Source: CBDFNC01 sp965249895 (GTDB lineage Bacteria; Pseudomonadota; Gammaproteobacteria; Enterobacterales; CBDFNC01). Taken from it: 64,000 nucleotides of DNA. This document shows positions 62,640-64,000 of this stretch, in pieces. The stretch's first letter is position 1. Every line of letters begins with the position of its first letter. Position numbers and translations under genes: made by a program. The notes under the pieces are model-generated. The model was given only the letters and a program-made list of their open reading frames with translations. It was not told where the DNA came from and searched no databases. The stretch lies in NCBI GenBank assembly GCA_965249895.1, contig CBDFNC010000005.1, forward strand, positions 806,001 to 870,000, given 5' to 3'.

Positions 62640-63360
62640 TCAGCAAGGTAAAGGTGGCTCATTTTCCATACCAAAGAGTTCCACATAGTTTTGACCCTCC
62701 TGCAATCTCAGCTCAAACAACAGCACACCACGACAAGTCTCTTTTAATCTGTCATCCATAAACTGGGGATCAAATTCCTGCATAATATCAATCAGATCTT
62801 GGGCGGAACGGGCTCCAATCAAACCATCATCACTTAAGACATCAATAAAACTTGCCACCAAGCCATAAAGGTCCTTTTCCGCCCCCCCCCTCCAATGCCC
62901 ACAAGTTTGGATCTGCATGCTGTTGGCTATAACTACTGGCCGCCACATCCAGGCCGACACCAAAATTCACCAACACACTTTTCATCGAGTTGCAGATGAT
63001 ATTTCGCGGACAAATGGCGCCATGGTATATATCCAGGCTGTGCAAATATTGCAATGCGGTAAGCAACTGTTTAAACCAAGCCCCGTGTTGGCGAGGTTTA
63101 ATCTTACTCGCCAGTTCATCCAGTGACCAGGCATGAAGACCCGCATTGAGCCGCCCGATATAACCTTTGACGTCAACCACATAAATACCCCATTCGCCTA
63201 TAACCAAAGCATCAACTTCAAATGCCTGTCCGGTTTTTGTGGGAATTTCTATATTGGTAAGCAACATATAATCATCGGGGAGCTCTTGGGCCAGCCACTT
63301 AAAAGCCCAGCGATCTGCCTCATTTACCGCCTGACCTAAGTCAATTTACTTTGCCATCAT
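62640..63360 (-). pseudogene. NERD domain / protein kinase pseudogene
   Basis: Start ATG at 63360 (AAGGAGAG upstream), then a TAA as the fifth codon (63346-63348). Downstream the same frame gives a NERD nuclease-like part (TNIEIPTKTGQAFEVDALVI, WGIYVVDVKGYIGRL), then jumps straight to a kinase catalytic-loop-like LQYLHSLDIYHGAICPRNII. A run of nine C (62882-62890) breaks the frame again, and the tail DLYGLVASFIDVLSDD continues in another frame to 62640. The kinase HRD motif is also altered (HGA), so an ancestor may already have been a pseudokinase. Confidence 0.75.
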
Positions 63361-63504
63361 GCTCTCCTTGGTGGTTTCCGCTGCCAATAAATTGAAGAAA
63401 TTTTGTGCAAAGATAGGTAAATGCCATTGAAAACAACTGGTCGGATCTTTATATATAAAAAGGTCAGCCTATAAAGGCTCACACAAATTCAACGGGGAGC
63501 ATTA

Positions 63505-64000
63505 ATGAACAAGATATTCCATACCCTTTTGCTGTTGATGATGGTTTCATCCAACGCCAGTGCATCACCGGCAAGACTTAGTGAAGTTTCCGAGGCAGAC
63601 ACAGAACTGCGTCCAATTTCCCAATTCAGCCAAAGGGGATTTTTCCCCAAAACACTTTCTGGCCTCTATGGCATTCAAAGTTTCCAGGCACAAAATCTAA
63701 AACAACCCATTGCTGACTTTGATCTGCTTTATCAACGCGCACAAAATGGCCAGCAAGAGCTGGAAATATTAACCGCTCAGATTGCCCTGCTAACCAATAC
63801 TAAAACCCACTCTTCCGGTATCAAGTCGAAACAACGAGCGCAATATAAGGTCGATGCCAAACTATCCGGTGAAGCCGATCAAATAACAGATCTCGTACGT
63901 AGCTCCATCGTAGCCAACGACATTCAGTCTTTAATGAAGGTCTACGAGCTGGTGAGCAGAGAAAGCGACGTAGTCAGAGTTAAGAACCGATTTAAGAAAC
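63505..64000 (+). CDS. Exported RelA/SpoT-domain protein, 3' end outside window
   Basis: The frame starts at ATG 63505 (GGGGAG upstream) and stays open to the window end (165 codons). It has a clear signal peptide (MNKIFHTLLLLMMVSSNASA). A region of about 90 residues then leads to the RelA/SpoT synthetase-like motif KVDAKLSGEADQITDLVRSS, IVANDIQSLMKVYEL and VVRVKNRFKK. RelA/SpoT domains normally make ppGpp in the cytoplasm, so an exported version is unusual. The catalytic second half is not in the window. Confidence 0.75.
   Translation, partial: MNKIFHTLLLLMMVSSNASASPARLSEVSEADTELRPISQFSQRGFFPKTLSGLYGIQSFQAQNLKQPIADFDLLYQRAQNGQQELEILTAQIALLTNTKTHSSGIKSKQRAQYKVDAKLSGEADQITDLVRSSIVANDIQSLMKVYELVSRESDVVRVKNRFKK

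Noticed and set aside
1..64000. CRISPR arrays, tRNA or rRNA genes
   Set aside because: No regularly spaced direct repeats and no tRNA or rRNA sequence patterns were noticed on either strand by reading. A dedicated tRNA scan was not possible.

Overview
The window looks like a chromosomal segment of a marine-type gammaproteobacterium. GC content is moderate, and it carries a GntR-controlled methylcitrate operon with acnD and prpF, polar sensing genes (methyl-accepting chemotaxis protein, family 3 solute-binding proteins) and DUF2860/DUF1294 genes. The gene set fits Alteromonadales-like relatives (Shewanella, Colwelliaceae such as Thalassomonas), but species cannot be fixed from the sequence alone. 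No rRNA, tRNA or CRISPR array was seen.

Layout. 1-10.3 kb holds small metabolic and sensory units: an RND efflux adaptor divergent from a two-component system plus a DUF2860 outer-membrane protein; proline iminopeptidase; two periplasmic family 3 binding proteins; a secreted metallo-beta-lactamase-fold hydrolase; a zinc M14-like deacylase; and a DUF418 membrane protein. 10.7-13.4 kb holds a truncated multihaem-cytochrome-like fragment, a DJ-1/PfpI plus MarR operon and an aminoglycoside-phosphotransferase-like kinase. 13.7-20.8 kb is the propionate catabolic operon gntR-prpB-prpC-acnD-prpF, read leftward, with palindromic operators upstream of and inside gntR. 21.2-27.3 kb holds an ABC-type binding protein paired with a chemotaxis receptor, a TetR regulator, a membrane protein, a GNAT acetyltransferase and a HAD phosphatase.

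27.5-51 kb is accessory and rich in mobile DNA. It contains an IS200 element, a decayed group II intron, an orphan LanC-like cyclase, a VOC protein, two IS66-family copies with intact 8-bp target duplications but each with a different killing mutation, an AcnB-type aconitase, an AraC/PhyH dioxygenase pair, a MocR/LysE exporter pair, and a three-recombinase (RIT-type) element inserted precisely inside an older tyrosine recombinase gene. A graveyard of IS66, IS110 and group II intron scraps follows.

51.5-55.7 kb is a Fur-box-preceded ferric siderophore ABC operon whose ATPase lacks a usual start codon. 55.8-60 kb is a one-carbon/purine cluster (frameshifted methenyl-THF cyclohydrolase, MTD1-like dehydrogenase, second purA) divergent from a LysR regulator across a 48-bp near-palindrome. 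The end holds a DUF1294 protein with a shortened cold-shock domain, an ACC-deaminase-family PLP enzyme, an orphan ParA, a NERD/kinase pseudogene and the start of a secreted RelA/SpoT-domain protein.

The strongest unusual signals are the nested recombinase element, the secreted RelA/SpoT protein, the start-less siderophore ATPase, the orphan LanC, and several long perfect palindromes and dispersed repeats. Decay is widespread: at least eight genes carry stops, frameshifts or deletions.
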